In this document: piece after piece, positions 15,009 to 21,575 of the stretch
Numbering within the stretch: the stretch's first letter is position 1
Layout: the number at the start of each line of letters is the position of its first letter
Source of the DNA: Bacilli bacterium
Lineage (GTDB): Bacteria > Bacillota_I > Bacilli_A > RF39 > UBA660
Direction of reading: 5' to 3'
Assembly: GCA_028684435.1 (NCBI GenBank)
Contig: JAQUFX010000017.1
Location: forward strand, 1-21,575
Length of the DNA stretch: 21,575 bases
The notes under the pieces: generated by a model
Databases searched by the model: none
What the model was told of the DNA's origin: nothing
Seen by the model: the letters and a program-made list of their open reading frames with translations, nothing else
Program-made: the position numbers and the translations under genes

Positions 15009-15914
15009 ATGGATAATAATAATTCGAGCGAACCTATAATTTTAGGTAAATTAAGAAAAGAGAAATCTAGCAAGCCTATTTTTGTCTTTTTAGTTTTTGT
15101 CTTAATTATAGGTATTACCTTTGGACTTCCATATATTCAAAAATATGCTAAAAATCCTAATACTATTGTAGGGGCTATTTATGGTAAGTTTTTTGAAGTA
15201 GATGATTCTAAAGAAGAAGATAAAACTATTACTAGACATACTTTAAATGAAAATACTAGTATAGACTTCAATAATATAATATTATCAAATGTAAAAATAA
15301 ATAATAATAAAGTATTTTATGATTTGGTTAATAAAACTAATAATACTATAATTTTAGATTCAACTAATTATTATTTTAATATTTATAATAGTGAAAATGA
15401 ATTACTTAAAAGTATTAAATTAACTGGTAATATTACTAATGAAAAAACAAATAATGAATATACTTTTTTTGATTTTAAATTTAAAAATATCGCTTATTAT
15501 GGAAATGTTGTAACATTTACTAATTATGAAGATATTAAATTAAAAGAAAATGACTTAGGGATTGCTAATTTAACATGTTCTATAAGTAATAATACTTATA
15601 AATATGATTTTAACAATTTATCTTTAAAAAGTATTTCGCATAATTATAAATATGATAATGTAAAAGATATTAATAAATATTTAGAAAAATATAATTTTTA
15701 TATCGATAAAAGTAAAAAAATTAATGAGTTAGCTCCTACTACATCAAATACTCAAGAAAAAGATGTTGGTTTTGAATTTGTAGCAGCAATTGATTTAACT
15801 AAAGTAAATATATCTGATTTAAAAGAGTATATTGATTATAATTATTATGTTTTAGATACTCCAGCTAAAAAAGTAAAATATGAGATGGAAGCTAAAGGAT
15901 ATAAGTGTTTATGA
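15009..15914 (+). CDS. Single-pass membrane protein of unknown function, first gene of scpAB operon
   Basis: Not recognised. The 301-aa product has a short basic cytoplasmic N-terminus and one transmembrane helix (about residues 23-42, PIFVFLVFVLIIGITFGLPY). A ~255-residue Asn/Lys/Ile-rich outside domain has alternating short strands. There is no lipobox. Reading could also begin at TTG 14994, but GAGG (14996-14999) sits 9 nt before ATG 15009, and the predicted transcript starts at about 14989, so the ATG is preferred. Its stop overlaps the scpA start as ATGA (15911-15914). This implies coupled translation with condensin subunits, although nothing in the protein itself indicates a chromosome role. 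Confidence 0.75.
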   Translation: MDNNNSSEPIILGKLRKEKSSKPIFVFLVFVLIIGITFGLPYIQKYAKNPNTIVGAIYGKFFEVDDSKEEDKTITRHTLNENTSIDFNNIILSNVKINNNKVFYDLVNKTNNTIILDSTNYYFNIYNSENELLKSIKLTGNITNEKTNNEYTFFDFKFKNIAYYGNVVTFTNYEDIKLKENDLGIANLTCSISNNTYKYDFNNLSLKSISHNYKYDNVKDINKYLEKYNFYIDKSKKINELAPTTSNTQEKDVGFEFVAAIDLTKVNISDLKEYIDYNYYVLDTPAKKVKYEMEAKGYKCL

Positions 15915-16627
15915 CTTTTACGATAAATGATTTTGAAGGACCACTTGATTTATTACTTCATTTAATTAAAGCTAATAAAATGGACATCTATAATATAGAT
16001 ATATCTATAATAACTAAAGAATATTTAGATTTTATCCTAAATAATGAATTATCAATCGATGCTAATAGTGAATATTTAGTAATGTCTAGTGAACTTATTC
16101 ATTTAAAGAGTAAATTATTAATAAATAAAACTGAAGAAGATGTAGAAGAATATGAATTTAATCATCCTGATGATTTAGTTAATCGATTACTTGAATATGA
16201 AAAAATAAAAAAAGTAGCAGAAGATTTCAAAGAATTAGAAGAAAAAAGAAGTGAAGTATATACTAAAATTCCTAGTAGCTTAGATGAATATCGAGATAAT
16301 TTTAGTATTTATAATAGTCATGTTGACTTGCAAGATTTACTTAATGCTTTTGAATTATTTTTAAAAAGACAAAAATTAAGTCAACCTATTAATACTAAAA
16401 TAACTAAAAAAGAATTAAATGTGGAACAAAGATGTAAGGATATACGCAATAAACTTAAAATTAAAAAAGGGAAGATAAAATTTTTAGAATTATTTGATAA
16501 TGTTTCTAAACCATATGTAGTGGTAACATTTTTATCTATACTAAATATGGCTAAAAACGGAGAAATAAAAATAATTCAAGAAAACAATTTTAATGACATA
16601 TTTATAGAGAAGAGTGATCTAAAATGA
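15911..16627 (+). CDS. scpA: Segregation and condensation protein ScpA (kleisin)
   Basis: Kleisin subunit that bridges Smc heads and recruits ScpB in the bacterial condensin complex. The N-terminus has the signature FEGPLDLLLHLIKANKMDIY, the Smc-neck-binding helix region. A charged helical middle (about 75-120) and a C-terminal winged helix (from ~165, ending in a VVTFLSILNMAK segment) follow. Length ~238 aa is normal. ATG 15911 forms an ATGA overlap with the preceding stop; a GTG two codons upstream (15905), 5 nt after AAGGA, is a possible alternative start. The stop overlaps scpB, again as ATGA. Confidence 0.95.
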   Translation: MTFTINDFEGPLDLLLHLIKANKMDIYNIDISIITKEYLDFILNNELSIDANSEYLVMSSELIHLKSKLLINKTEEDVEEYEFNHPDDLVNRLLEYEKIKKVAEDFKELEEKRSEVYTKIPSSLDEYRDNFSIYNSHVDLQDLLNAFELFLKRQKLSQPINTKITKKELNVEQRCKDIRNKLKIKKGKIKFLELFDNVSKPYVVVTFLSILNMAKNGEIKIIQENNFNDIFIEKSDLK

Positions 16628-17184
16628 AATTATTAGGTATATTAGAAGGTATTTTATTTGTAGTAGGAGATGAAGGTATTACTTTAAAAACATTATGTGA
16701 AACAATGAAAATAAATGAAGAAGAAGCAAAAAATTTATTAAGTGATTTAAAAAAATCATATGAAGAAGAAGATCGAGGATTAAGATTAAGTTTTTTAGGA
16801 GATGCTTTTAAATTAACAACTAAAAAAGAACATAAAGAATATTTTAAAACCTTAATAGATAATTTGGAAACTAATACTTTAAGTCCGGCAGCACTTGAAA
16901 CTTTAGCAGTTATAGCTTATAATGAACCAGTAACAAGATTAGAGGTAGATGAGTTAAGAGGAGTTAATACTTCTTACTTAATTCGTAAATTAGTAGCTAA
17001 AGGATTGATTAAAGAAGAAGGTAAAAGTCCTTTACCTGGAAGACCAAATTTATATGTTACAACAAAAGAATTTTTAGATTACTTTGGTCTTGCTACTAAA
17101 AAAGATTTGCCTAAATATGATAATGATATAAATTTGGAAGATGATATTGAATTATTTACTTCCATTTATAAAGAAGAAATATAA
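16624..17184 (+). CDS. scpB: Segregation and condensation protein ScpB
   Basis: Dimeric partner of ScpA in the Smc-ScpAB complex. At 186 aa it has the usual length and contains two winged-helix domains. The second carries the family signature: ALETLAVIAYNEPVTR, then DELRGVNTSYLIRKL, then GRPNLYVTT near the C-terminus. The gene begins in the scpA stop (ATGA, 16624-16627). Only 16 bases separate its stop from tRNA-Leu, so the tRNA may be cut from the same transcript. Confidence 0.96.
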   Translation: MKLLGILEGILFVVGDEGITLKTLCETMKINEEEAKNLLSDLKKSYEEEDRGLRLSFLGDAFKLTTKKEHKEYFKTLIDNLETNTLSPAALETLAVIAYNEPVTRLEVDELRGVNTSYLIRKLVAKGLIKEEGKSPLPGRPNLYVTTKEFLDYFGLATKKDLPKYDNDINLEDDIELFTSIYKEEI

Positions 17185-17200
17185 TTATTATCTTTTTTAT

Positions 17201-17286
17201 GCCCGTGTGGTGAAATGGTAGACGCGCTGGACTCAAAATCCAGTGATAGCAATATCGTGCCAGTTCAAGTCTGGCCACGGGCACCA
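17201..17286 (+). tRNA. tRNA-Leu (anticodon CAA)
   Basis: Full class II cloverleaf with encoded CCA: acceptor GCCCGTG (17201-17207) pairs with CACGGGC (17276-17282), discriminator A, CCA at 17284-17286. The anticodon stem CTGGA/TCCAG encloses loop CTCAAAA, giving CAA, which reads UUG. A long variable arm closes by GATA/TATC, and the T arm is GCCAG-TTCAAGT-CTGGC. The long variable arm agrees with tRNA-Leu. No separate promoter is evident in the 16 nt before it. Confidence 0.96.
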
Positions 17287-17334
17287 TATTTTAATAAAAT
17301 TGTTTCTAAAAGTTGGATTGAGAGTTGTATAAAT

Positions 17335-17372
17335 AAAGTACAACTTCACAAAATTGAAGGGAACTTTTTTTA
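17335..17372 (+). terminator. Probable terminator for tRNA-Leu, inside the IS relic
   Basis: Two-part stem: AAAGT (17335-17339) / ACTTT (17363-17367) and CTTC (17344-17347) / GAAG (17356-17359) with a small internal loop, ending in eight T residues (17365-17372). An alternative hairpin, AGTTGTA/TACAACT (17323-17345), competes with it. Confidence 0.45.
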
Positions 17373-17386
17373 ATGCGAAACACTAA

Positions 17387-17535
17387 TTCGATCAATAAGT
17401 AAAAGGAAATTGTGTAGATAACTCTCCATCAGAGAACTTTTTTGGAAGGTTAAAAGAATAAATGAGTTATAATAAAGAATATAAATCTGGTGCAAATATT
17501 AAATATAGCATAGAAACTATCCCAGTTAATTACAT
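17387..17535 (+). pseudogene. IS3-family transposase (orfB) C-terminal fragment, decayed
   Basis: Bases 17405-17458 translate as GNCVDNSPSENFFGRLKE, the hallmark block around the catalytic Glu of IS3-group DDE transposases. A TAA (17459-17461) then interrupts the frame before MSYNKEYKS, which also fits the family (normally EMxYxxEYxx). Upstream, 17387-17398 read IRSI, as in the usual I-x-S-M/I segment. Downstream, PVNY at ~17522-17533 recalls the terminal SPVNYR motif, with the intervening helices deleted. It is non-functional. Confidence 0.8.
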
Positions 17536-17592
17536 TTGTGTCCAATTTCACGAAGTCAATTCATTGAAATAATAAATATTAAGAGGTTATTT

Positions 17593-17901
17593 ATGAAAGT
17601 ATATAATAAATTAGTTAGAGACAAAATACCAGAAATAATGATAAATAATGGCGCAAAGCCGATATTTAGAATACTTTCTGATGAAGAATATTTAGTTGAA
17701 TTAAATAAAAAATTACAAGAAGAATTAAATGAATATTTAGAATTTGGTAATATAGAAGAATTAGCTGATCTAGAAGAAATATTATTGGCTATTTTAAATT
17801 ATAAAAAGATTAATGAAGAAGAATTTAAAGAAATAAGATTATCAAAAGTTAAAAAAAGAGGATTATTTAATAAAAAAATATTTTTAGAAAAAGAATTATA
17901 A
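17593..17901 (+). CDS. MazG-like nucleoside triphosphate pyrophosphohydrolase
   Basis: A small all-alpha NTP pyrophosphohydrolase, often annotated phosphoribosyl-ATP pyrophosphohydrolase-like; such enzymes clear non-canonical or excess (d)NTPs. The 102-aa protein opens with YNKLVRDKIPEIM, typical of the family. The magnesium-binding EExxE...ExxD pattern is in QEELNEYLE and EELADLEEI, and the C-terminus reads KRGLFNKKIFL. ATG 17593 follows AAGAGG (17581-17586). The frame stays open back to 17536, but that extension translates IS relic sequence and is not a genuine N-terminus. It precedes thyA/dfrA, so a role in nucleotide pool control would fit, though a terminator-like hairpin separates them. 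Confidence 0.85.
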   Translation: MKVYNKLVRDKIPEIMINNGAKPIFRILSDEEYLVELNKKLQEELNEYLEFGNIEELADLEEILLAILNYKKINEEEFKEIRLSKVKKRGLFNKKIFLEKEL

Positions 17902-17934
17902 AGTAATATTTATATAATAACTTATTCCATATAA

Positions 17935-17964
17935 AAAAGAGGATTTAAATTAAAATCTTCTTTT
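17935..17964 (+). terminator. Hairpin terminator after the MazG-like gene
   Basis: Twelve-pair stem with one G-U, AAAAGAGGATTT (17935-17946) / AAATCTTCTTTT (17953-17964), 6-nt loop, T-rich right arm. The remaining 17965-18080 is AT-rich and shows no gene, RNA or riboswitch that I can support. Confidence 0.5.
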
Positions 17965-18080
17965 AAAATCTTCGTAAAATTTTACAAGACCTTTTTTTCT
18001 TATCAAGAGTAAAAGTATATTATTTTTTTTAAAATCTAATATTATGATTTGGATAAACTTAAGTACAATTTAATAGTTTA

Positions 18081-18089
18081 TGATATAAT
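18081..18089 (+). promoter_or_regulatory. Extended -10 promoter of thyA-dfrA
   Basis: TGATATAAT (TATAAT at 18084-18089), identical to the miaB extended -10; no convincing -35. Predicted start ~18096, about 17 nt before ATG 18113, which is preceded by GGGAGG. Confidence 0.6.
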
Positions 18090-18112
18090 TAATTTAGTTA
18101 GGGAGGTTAATT

Positions 18113-19015
18113 ATGTCAAAATTTGATGTAGATTACTTAAAATTATGTAAGAAAATACTTGAAGAAGGAGTTAGAGTAGAAAATAGAACGGGTGTAGATA
18201 CAATAAAAATTCCATCACATTATTTTGAATTTAATTTAGAAGAAGAATTCCCAGTTCTTACAACTAAAAAAATGTGGTTTAGACAAGCAATTTTAGAAAT
18301 ATTATGGATATATCAAGCTCAAAGTAATGATGTAAGATGGTTACAAGAAAGAAATGTTCATATTTGGGATGAATGGGAAATAGATGAAAATGGTTTTTGG
18401 AATGCTGACCAAATGGTATTAAATGAAGAAGGAGTTTTAAAAACTAAAAATATAAGTAAAAACTTTGGTAAAGATTGGGCTCATACAATAGGAACTGCTT
18501 ATGGGTATATAGTGAAAAAATATAATTTAACTGATAATTTAATTGATAAACTTAAAAATAATCCTACTGATCGAAGAATGATTATGAGTTTATGGCAAGA
18601 TGCCTTATTAGATACAGCTGTTCTTCCTTCTTGTGTTTGGTCAACTGAGTGGGATGTTACTAATAATAAATTAAATGCTTGGGTTCATCAAAGAAGTTGT
18701 GATGTTCCTCTAGGTCTTCCGTTTAATGTCACTCAATATGCAGCTTTATTACATATGCTTGCTCAAGTAACAGGTTTAAAACCAGGAACAATTAATTATA
18801 GTATAAAAGATGCTCATATCTATGTAAATCAGATAGATGGAATAAAAGAACAAATAAGAAGAATGGATGAAGAAGGACATTTTGATGCTCCTGAGTTTTG
18901 GTTAAATCCTGAAGTAGACAATTTTTATAAATTTGATAATTCTCCAGAATGCAAAGATGTTAAAGTTTTAAAATACAAAAGTCATGGACCAATAAAATTT
19001 GATATATCTAAATAG
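18113..19015 (+). CDS. thyA: Thymidylate synthase ThyA
   Basis: Methylates dUMP to dTMP with methylene-THF, producing dihydrofolate. The 300-aa protein has the N-terminal VRVENRTGVDT phosphate-binding segment, and RRMIMSLW before the active site. The nucleophile is Cys174 in LPSCVWSTEW. The nucleotide-binding HQRSCDVPLGLPFNVTQYA follows. The common PPCH around the nucleophile is PSCV here, a variant I associate with a subset of Firmicutes/phage ThyA. AGGAGG lies in the 9-nt gap before dfrA, so the two folate-coupled enzymes form an operon. The C-terminus ends HGPIKFDISK, near the usual end. Confidence 0.95.
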   Translation: MSKFDVDYLKLCKKILEEGVRVENRTGVDTIKIPSHYFEFNLEEEFPVLTTKKMWFRQAILEILWIYQAQSNDVRWLQERNVHIWDEWEIDENGFWNADQMVLNEEGVLKTKNISKNFGKDWAHTIGTAYGYIVKKYNLTDNLIDKLKNNPTDRRMIMSLWQDALLDTAVLPSCVWSTEWDVTNNKLNAWVHQRSCDVPLGLPFNVTQYAALLHMLAQVTGLKPGTINYSIKDAHIYVNQIDGIKEQIRRMDEEGHFDAPEFWLNPEVDNFYKFDNSPECKDVKVLKYKSHGPIKFDISK

Positions 19016-19024
19016 GAGGAATTT

Positions 19025-19510
19025 ATGAATAACTTAATAATTATAGCAGCAATTGGTAGAAATGGTGAGTTAGGTAAAGAAAATAACTTGATATGGAGAA
19101 CTAAAGAAGATATGCAATTTTTTAAAGAAAAAACGACTAATCATTATATTGTTATGGGAAGAAAAACATTTGAATCACTACCTAAAATATTACCAAATAG
19201 AATTCATATTGTTTTAACAAAATCTAATATGTCTTTTCCAGAAAAAGTGATTCGTTTAAATAGTATTGAAGAATTTTTATCTTATATTCAAAATATTGAT
19301 GATGATGTATATATAATAGGCGGAGCACAAATATATAAAGAATTAATGGAATATGCAAATATGATGTATTTAACTGAATTTGATGAAATATGTAAAGAAG
19401 CAGATGTATTCTTTCCCCAAATAGATCAATTATTATGGAATGAAGAAATTATTCATAATTATCCGGAAAGCAAACCAAAATATTTACGAAAATTATATAC
19501 AAGAAAATAA
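19025..19510 (+). CDS. dfrA: Dihydrofolate reductase
   Basis: Reduces dihydrofolate, the by-product of ThyA, to tetrahydrofolate with NADPH. The 161 aa match the family. Seen are IIAAIGRNGELGKENNLIW, EDMQFFKEKT with the substrate-binding Asp, VMGRKTFESLP and the NADPH motif VYIIGGAQIYKEL; the C-terminal part holds the usual EADVFFP. The usual L-P-W is L-I-W and the following L-P is T-K, so the pterin-site loop differs from E. coli. Not an evident resistance cassette: it is in the thyA operon and matches local codon use. The 19513-19544 hairpin-like stretch after it may be a weak terminator. Confidence 0.94.
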   Translation: MNNLIIIAAIGRNGELGKENNLIWRTKEDMQFFKEKTTNHYIVMGRKTFESLPKILPNRIHIVLTKSNMSFPEKVIRLNSIEEFLSYIQNIDDDVYIIGGAQIYKELMEYANMMYLTEFDEICKEADVFFPQIDQLLWNEEIIHNYPESKPKYLRKLYTRK

Positions 19511-19512
19511 AA

Positions 19513-19544
19513 AGCGAAAAATAATTTATTATTCTCTTTTTGCT
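19513..19544 (+). terminator. Weak hairpin, possible terminator after dfrA
   Basis: Imperfect stem with AGC/GCT at the base and AATAAT-TT-ATTATT at the top, separated by an internal loop. No T run follows the 3' base (T-rich bases are inside the right arm). Only suggestive. Confidence 0.3.
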
Positions 19545-19572
19545 AATACTTTTTATAGAATATATGTTAATA

Positions 19573-19578
19573 TATAAT
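19573..19578 (+). promoter_or_regulatory. -10 box upstream of the acyl-CoA ligase gene
   Basis: TATAAT at 19573-19578, predicted start ~19585, ATG 19597 after AAGAGG. The -35 position (TTTTTA) is poor. Confidence 0.4.
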
Positions 19579-19596
19579 TATATAAAGAGGTAAAAA

Positions 19597-21345
19597 ATGA
19601 AAGTTAATATAAAAAATATAAAAGAATCTATTAAACATAGTGCTAATCAAATTCATTATGAACATTTTGATAGTACTCCTTGGTTTAAATATTATGAAAA
19701 ATTAAATATTCCTAAAAATTTGGTTTATCCAGAATTAACCCTATATGAAATGATAGAAGAAACAGCAGCAAAATATCCTAGTTATTATGCTTATGAGTAT
19801 TTTGGAAAATATTGTACTTATCAAGAGTTTATTGAAAAAATAAAAAGATGTGCTAAATCATTTCAAAAAATAGGAGTCAAAGAAAATGATAAAGTAACTA
19901 TATGTATGCCTAATGTTCCTGAAGGAATAATAGCTATATATGCATTAAATCTAATAGGTGCTGTTGCAAATATGACGCATCCTTTATCTAGTGAATCTGA
20001 ACTAGAGTTTTATTTGAAAAAGGCTAAAAGTAAATATATATTAACCATGGATTTTGTTTATGAAAAATTATGTAAAATTGAAAATGAAGTTAATTTAAAA
20101 AAGGTGATTTTAGCTAAAGCTAGTGATAGTATGAATGCGATAACTACAGCGGGATATTGGCTAACAAGTGGCCGCAAAATCAAGGTTAAAAATAAACAAT
20201 CTAATGTTATTTCATGGAAAAATTTTATCTATGAAGGTAGAAATAATATTGAATTAAAAAGAAGTAATAAAAAAGATTCGGAACTAGCCATTATTTTATA
20301 TAGTGGAGGAACTACAGGAACTCCGAAAGGAATAATGTTATCTAGTAGAAATTTTAATGCTATAGCACTTCAAAATAGAATTATGTGTAGAGGAACTGAT
20401 CCAGGAGAAAGCATTTTATCAATTATGCCTATTTTTCATGGCTTTGGTCTAGGAATATGTTTTCATACGGCATTTACTGCTGGCATGAAAACGATTATTA
20501 TTCCTAAATTTACGGCATCTAGTTTTGCTAAATTAATTAAAACCTATAAACCTAATTTTATTGCTGGGGTTCCAACTTTATATGAAGCTTTACTTCAAAC
20601 TGAATTTAAAGAAGGAGCACTAGAAGGGATAACTGGTGTAGTATGTGGCGGAGATACCTTAACTCCAGAGTTACAAAAAAGAGTTAATGAATTTATTAAA
20701 AAATATGGATCAAAAACTGAAATCCAAGTTGGCTGGGGAATGACAGAATGTGTTGCTTCAACAATAGCAACTCCTATAGATAATTTTATTCCTGGAAGTA
20801 TAGGAGTTCCAGCTCCAGATAATTTTGTAAAAATCGTAAAATCGGGAACTACAGAAAATGTTTATTATAATCAAGATGGAGAAATTTGTTTACATAGTCC
20901 AGCTGTAATGTTAGGTTATTTAGACAATGAAAAAGAAACTAAAATGCAATTAAAAAAACATGAAGATGGCAAAATATGGTTACATACTGGGGATATCGGA
21001 AGTATTGATAAAACAGGAATGATATTTTTTAAATCAAGGTTAAAAAGAATTATAATATCATCTGGTTATAATATTTATCCTAATTATGTTGAAGCAATAA
21101 TAAATAAACATCCAAAGGTTTTAACCTCTATTGTTGTAGGTAAACCACATTCATATAAAGGAGAAGTAGCAATAGCATACATTGTATTAAAACCAGAATA
21201 TAAATTAACAGATAAAATAGATAATGATATTAATTCATACTGTAAACAAAATATTGCAAAATATTCTTTACCAGTATCAATTGAATATCGAGAAACATTA
21301 CCTATGACTAAAGTAGGTAAAATAGATTATCGTCAAGTAAAATAA
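19597..21345 (+). CDS. AMP-forming acyl-CoA synthetase (ANL superfamily)
   Basis: Activates a carboxylic acid, probably a fatty acid, to acyl-AMP and then usually to acyl-CoA. The 582-aa protein has the ANL core motifs in order: ATP/AMP loop YSGGTTGTPKG (about 235-245), VGWGMTE (~378-384), LHTGDIG (~462-468), then the hinge and small C-terminal domain. The catalytic Lys is in MTKVGKIDYR (~575). The N-terminal region has no signal peptide. Length suits a medium/long-chain acyl-CoA ligase; no carrier-protein or transferase domain is fused. Chain length and acceptor (CoA or ACP) cannot be read from sequence. It stands alone between its own promoter and terminator. Confidence 0.88.
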   Translation: MKVNIKNIKESIKHSANQIHYEHFDSTPWFKYYEKLNIPKNLVYPELTLYEMIEETAAKYPSYYAYEYFGKYCTYQEFIEKIKRCAKSFQKIGVKENDKVTICMPNVPEGIIAIYALNLIGAVANMTHPLSSESELEFYLKKAKSKYILTMDFVYEKLCKIENEVNLKKVILAKASDSMNAITTAGYWLTSGRKIKVKNKQSNVISWKNFIYEGRNNIELKRSNKKDSELAIILYSGGTTGTPKGIMLSSRNFNAIALQNRIMCRGTDPGESILSIMPIFHGFGLGICFHTAFTAGMKTIIIPKFTASSFAKLIKTYKPNFIAGVPTLYEALLQTEFKEGALEGITGVVCGGDTLTPELQKRVNEFIKKYGSKTEIQVGWGMTECVASTIATPIDNFIPGSIGVPAPDNFVKIVKSGTTENVYYNQDGEICLHSPAVMLGYLDNEKETKMQLKKHEDGKIWLHTGDIGSIDKTGMIFFKSRLKRIIISSGYNIYPNYVEAIINKHPKVLTSIVVGKPHSYKGEVAIAYIVLKPEYKLTDKIDNDINSYCKQNIAKYSLPVSIEYRETLPMTKVGKIDYRQVK

Positions 21346-21350
21346 ATTAT

Positions 21351-21373
21351 AAGCAAGTTTTCTTGCTTTTTTT
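21351..21373 (+). terminator. Rho-independent terminator after the acyl-CoA ligase gene
   Basis: Perfect 7-bp stem AAGCAAG (21351-21357) / CTTGCTT (21362-21368), TTTT loop, continuing T run to 21373. Confidence 0.8.
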
Positions 21374-21479
21374 AAATAAAGAAATAATGCTTTTATAAAT
21401 GCATTTTAGTGTCAATAGTATTTGAAAATGTCTCAATTTTTCTAAAACATAGAGACTGTAAATAAATCTGTGTAAATGA

Positions 21480-21518
21480 AAATCTTTCCATGATAAAATA
21501 GAAATGGAGAGATTTTTT
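21480..21518 (+). promoter_or_regulatory. Hairpin that would hide the transposase ribosome site on read-through RNA
   Basis: Twelve-pair stem, one G-U: AAATCTTTCCAT (21480-21491) / ATGGAGAGATTT (21504-21515), followed by T residues to 21518. The right arm contains GGAGAG (21506-21511), the ribosome site. The loop contains TAAAAT (21494-21499), the putative -10, so a transcript begun there lacks the left arm. Confidence 0.6.
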
Positions 21519-21575
21519 ATGAAGGAAAATAAAGGAAAAAAAATATTAGAAATATTACAAGAAAATTATGAAATT
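21519..21575 (+). CDS. N-terminus of putative transposase, truncated by window end
   Basis: ATG 21519 lies 7 nt after GGAGAG and opens 19 codons that run off the right edge (MKENKGKKILEILQENYEI). The lysine-rich, helical start is compatible with an IS256-family transposase, but there is too little to identify it. The assignment depends on the upstream inverted-repeat-like end. Confidence 0.5.
   Translation, partial: MKENKGKKILEILQENYEI

Larger units (their letters stand above)
17298..17561 (+). mobile_element. Internally deleted IS3-family element relic
   Basis: A ~265-bp segment begins 11 bases after the tRNA CCA. It is bounded by imperfect inverted repeats: left about 17298-17317 (AATTG...AGTTGGA) and right 17541-17561 (TCCAATTTCACGAAGTCAATT). 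The reverse complement of the right end shares AATTG, TTC and TTGGA with the left, and both resemble IS3/IS150-group ends. Inside is only the last part of an orfB transposase, so most of the ~1.2-1.5 kb element has been lost. No target duplication can be read with confidence. Confidence 0.65.
21452..21575 (+). mobile_element. Left end of a probable IS256-family (mutator) insertion sequence, cut by window edge
   Basis: From 21452 the sequence GAGACTGTAAATAAATCTG, followed by TGTAAA, resembles the terminal inverted repeat of Firmicutes IS256-family elements. It is followed after ~40 nt by a promoter-like TGATAAAAT and a small reading frame running off the window. The family is called from memory of such ends; the right half is not visible, so the class is tentative. 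Confidence 0.5.

Noticed and set aside
17536..17592. TTG start extending the MazG-like protein by 19 residues
   Set aside because: The extension translates the right inverted repeat of the IS relic; the ATG at 17593 has a good ribosome site and begins the family's conserved N-terminus.
17902..18112. Folate/THF-type riboswitch before thyA
   Set aside because: Apart from the 17935-17964 hairpin the gap is low-complexity AT; the predicted thyA leader is only ~17 nt, too short for an aptamer.
1..21575. Mycoplasma-type genetic code (TGA = Trp)
   Set aside because: Several genes end at TGA in tight ATGA/TTGA overlaps and Trp positions are TGG.
1..21575. CRISPR array or defence island
   Set aside because: No regularly spaced direct repeats and no cas, restriction or toxin-antitoxin signatures seen.

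Overview
The window is about 21.6 kb of very AT-rich chromosomal DNA, almost all coding on the + strand, from a low-GC Bacillota (Firmicutes) relative. Gene content fits Bacilli or a Mollicutes-related gut lineage: a PASTA-domain Ser/Thr kinase with its PP2C partner, ScpA/ScpB, LexA with Bacillus-type SOS boxes, and the neighbourhood rlmN-prpC-prkC-rsgA-rpe. TGA is used as a stop (prpC, scpA, the ORF before scpA) and Trp is TGG, so this is the standard code, not the Mycoplasma code. The exact taxon cannot be fixed from the sequence alone.

Layout: (1) 1-2162, acetate kinase (start codon cut by one base at the left edge) and a DHH/DHHA1 phosphoesterase that appears to start at ATC. (2) 2221-5783, fmt, an unknown membrane-anchored protein, a CDP-alcohol phosphatidyltransferase (pgsA-like) and an AI-2E-family permease, closed by a terminator. 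(3) 5911-10923, rlmN-prpC-prkC-rsgA-rpe, a tight operon with abutting or overlapping genes. (4) 10922-11815, lexA on the minus strand, sharing a terminator with rpe at its 3' end. At its 5' end it faces a 45-codon, single-membrane-segment gene whose promoter spacer is filled by a perfect SOS box. (5) 11819-14953, a large membrane protein of unknown function and miaB. (6) 14977-17286, an unknown membrane protein, scpA and scpB chained by ATGA overlaps, then tRNA-Leu(CAA). (7) 17298-17561, an internally deleted IS3-family relic. (8) 17593-19510, a MazG-like pyrophosphohydrolase, thyA and dfrA. (9) 19597-21345, an AMP-forming acyl-CoA ligase. (10) 21452 to the right edge, the left end of what is probably an IS256-family insertion sequence.

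How the genes work together: most are housekeeping, covering formyl-Met-tRNA synthesis (fmt), rRNA/tRNA methylation and methylthiolation (rlmN, miaB), ribosome maturation (rsgA), envelope-linked phosphosignalling (prpC/prkC), condensin-type chromosome organisation (scpA/scpB), phospholipid and fatty-acid activation, and dTMP/folate metabolism (thyA/dfrA). The most interesting element is the lexA-divergent SOS-controlled micro-membrane protein. It has the position, regulation and topology of Firmicutes SOS division inhibitors (YneA, SosA) but is only 45 residues long and has no LysM domain.
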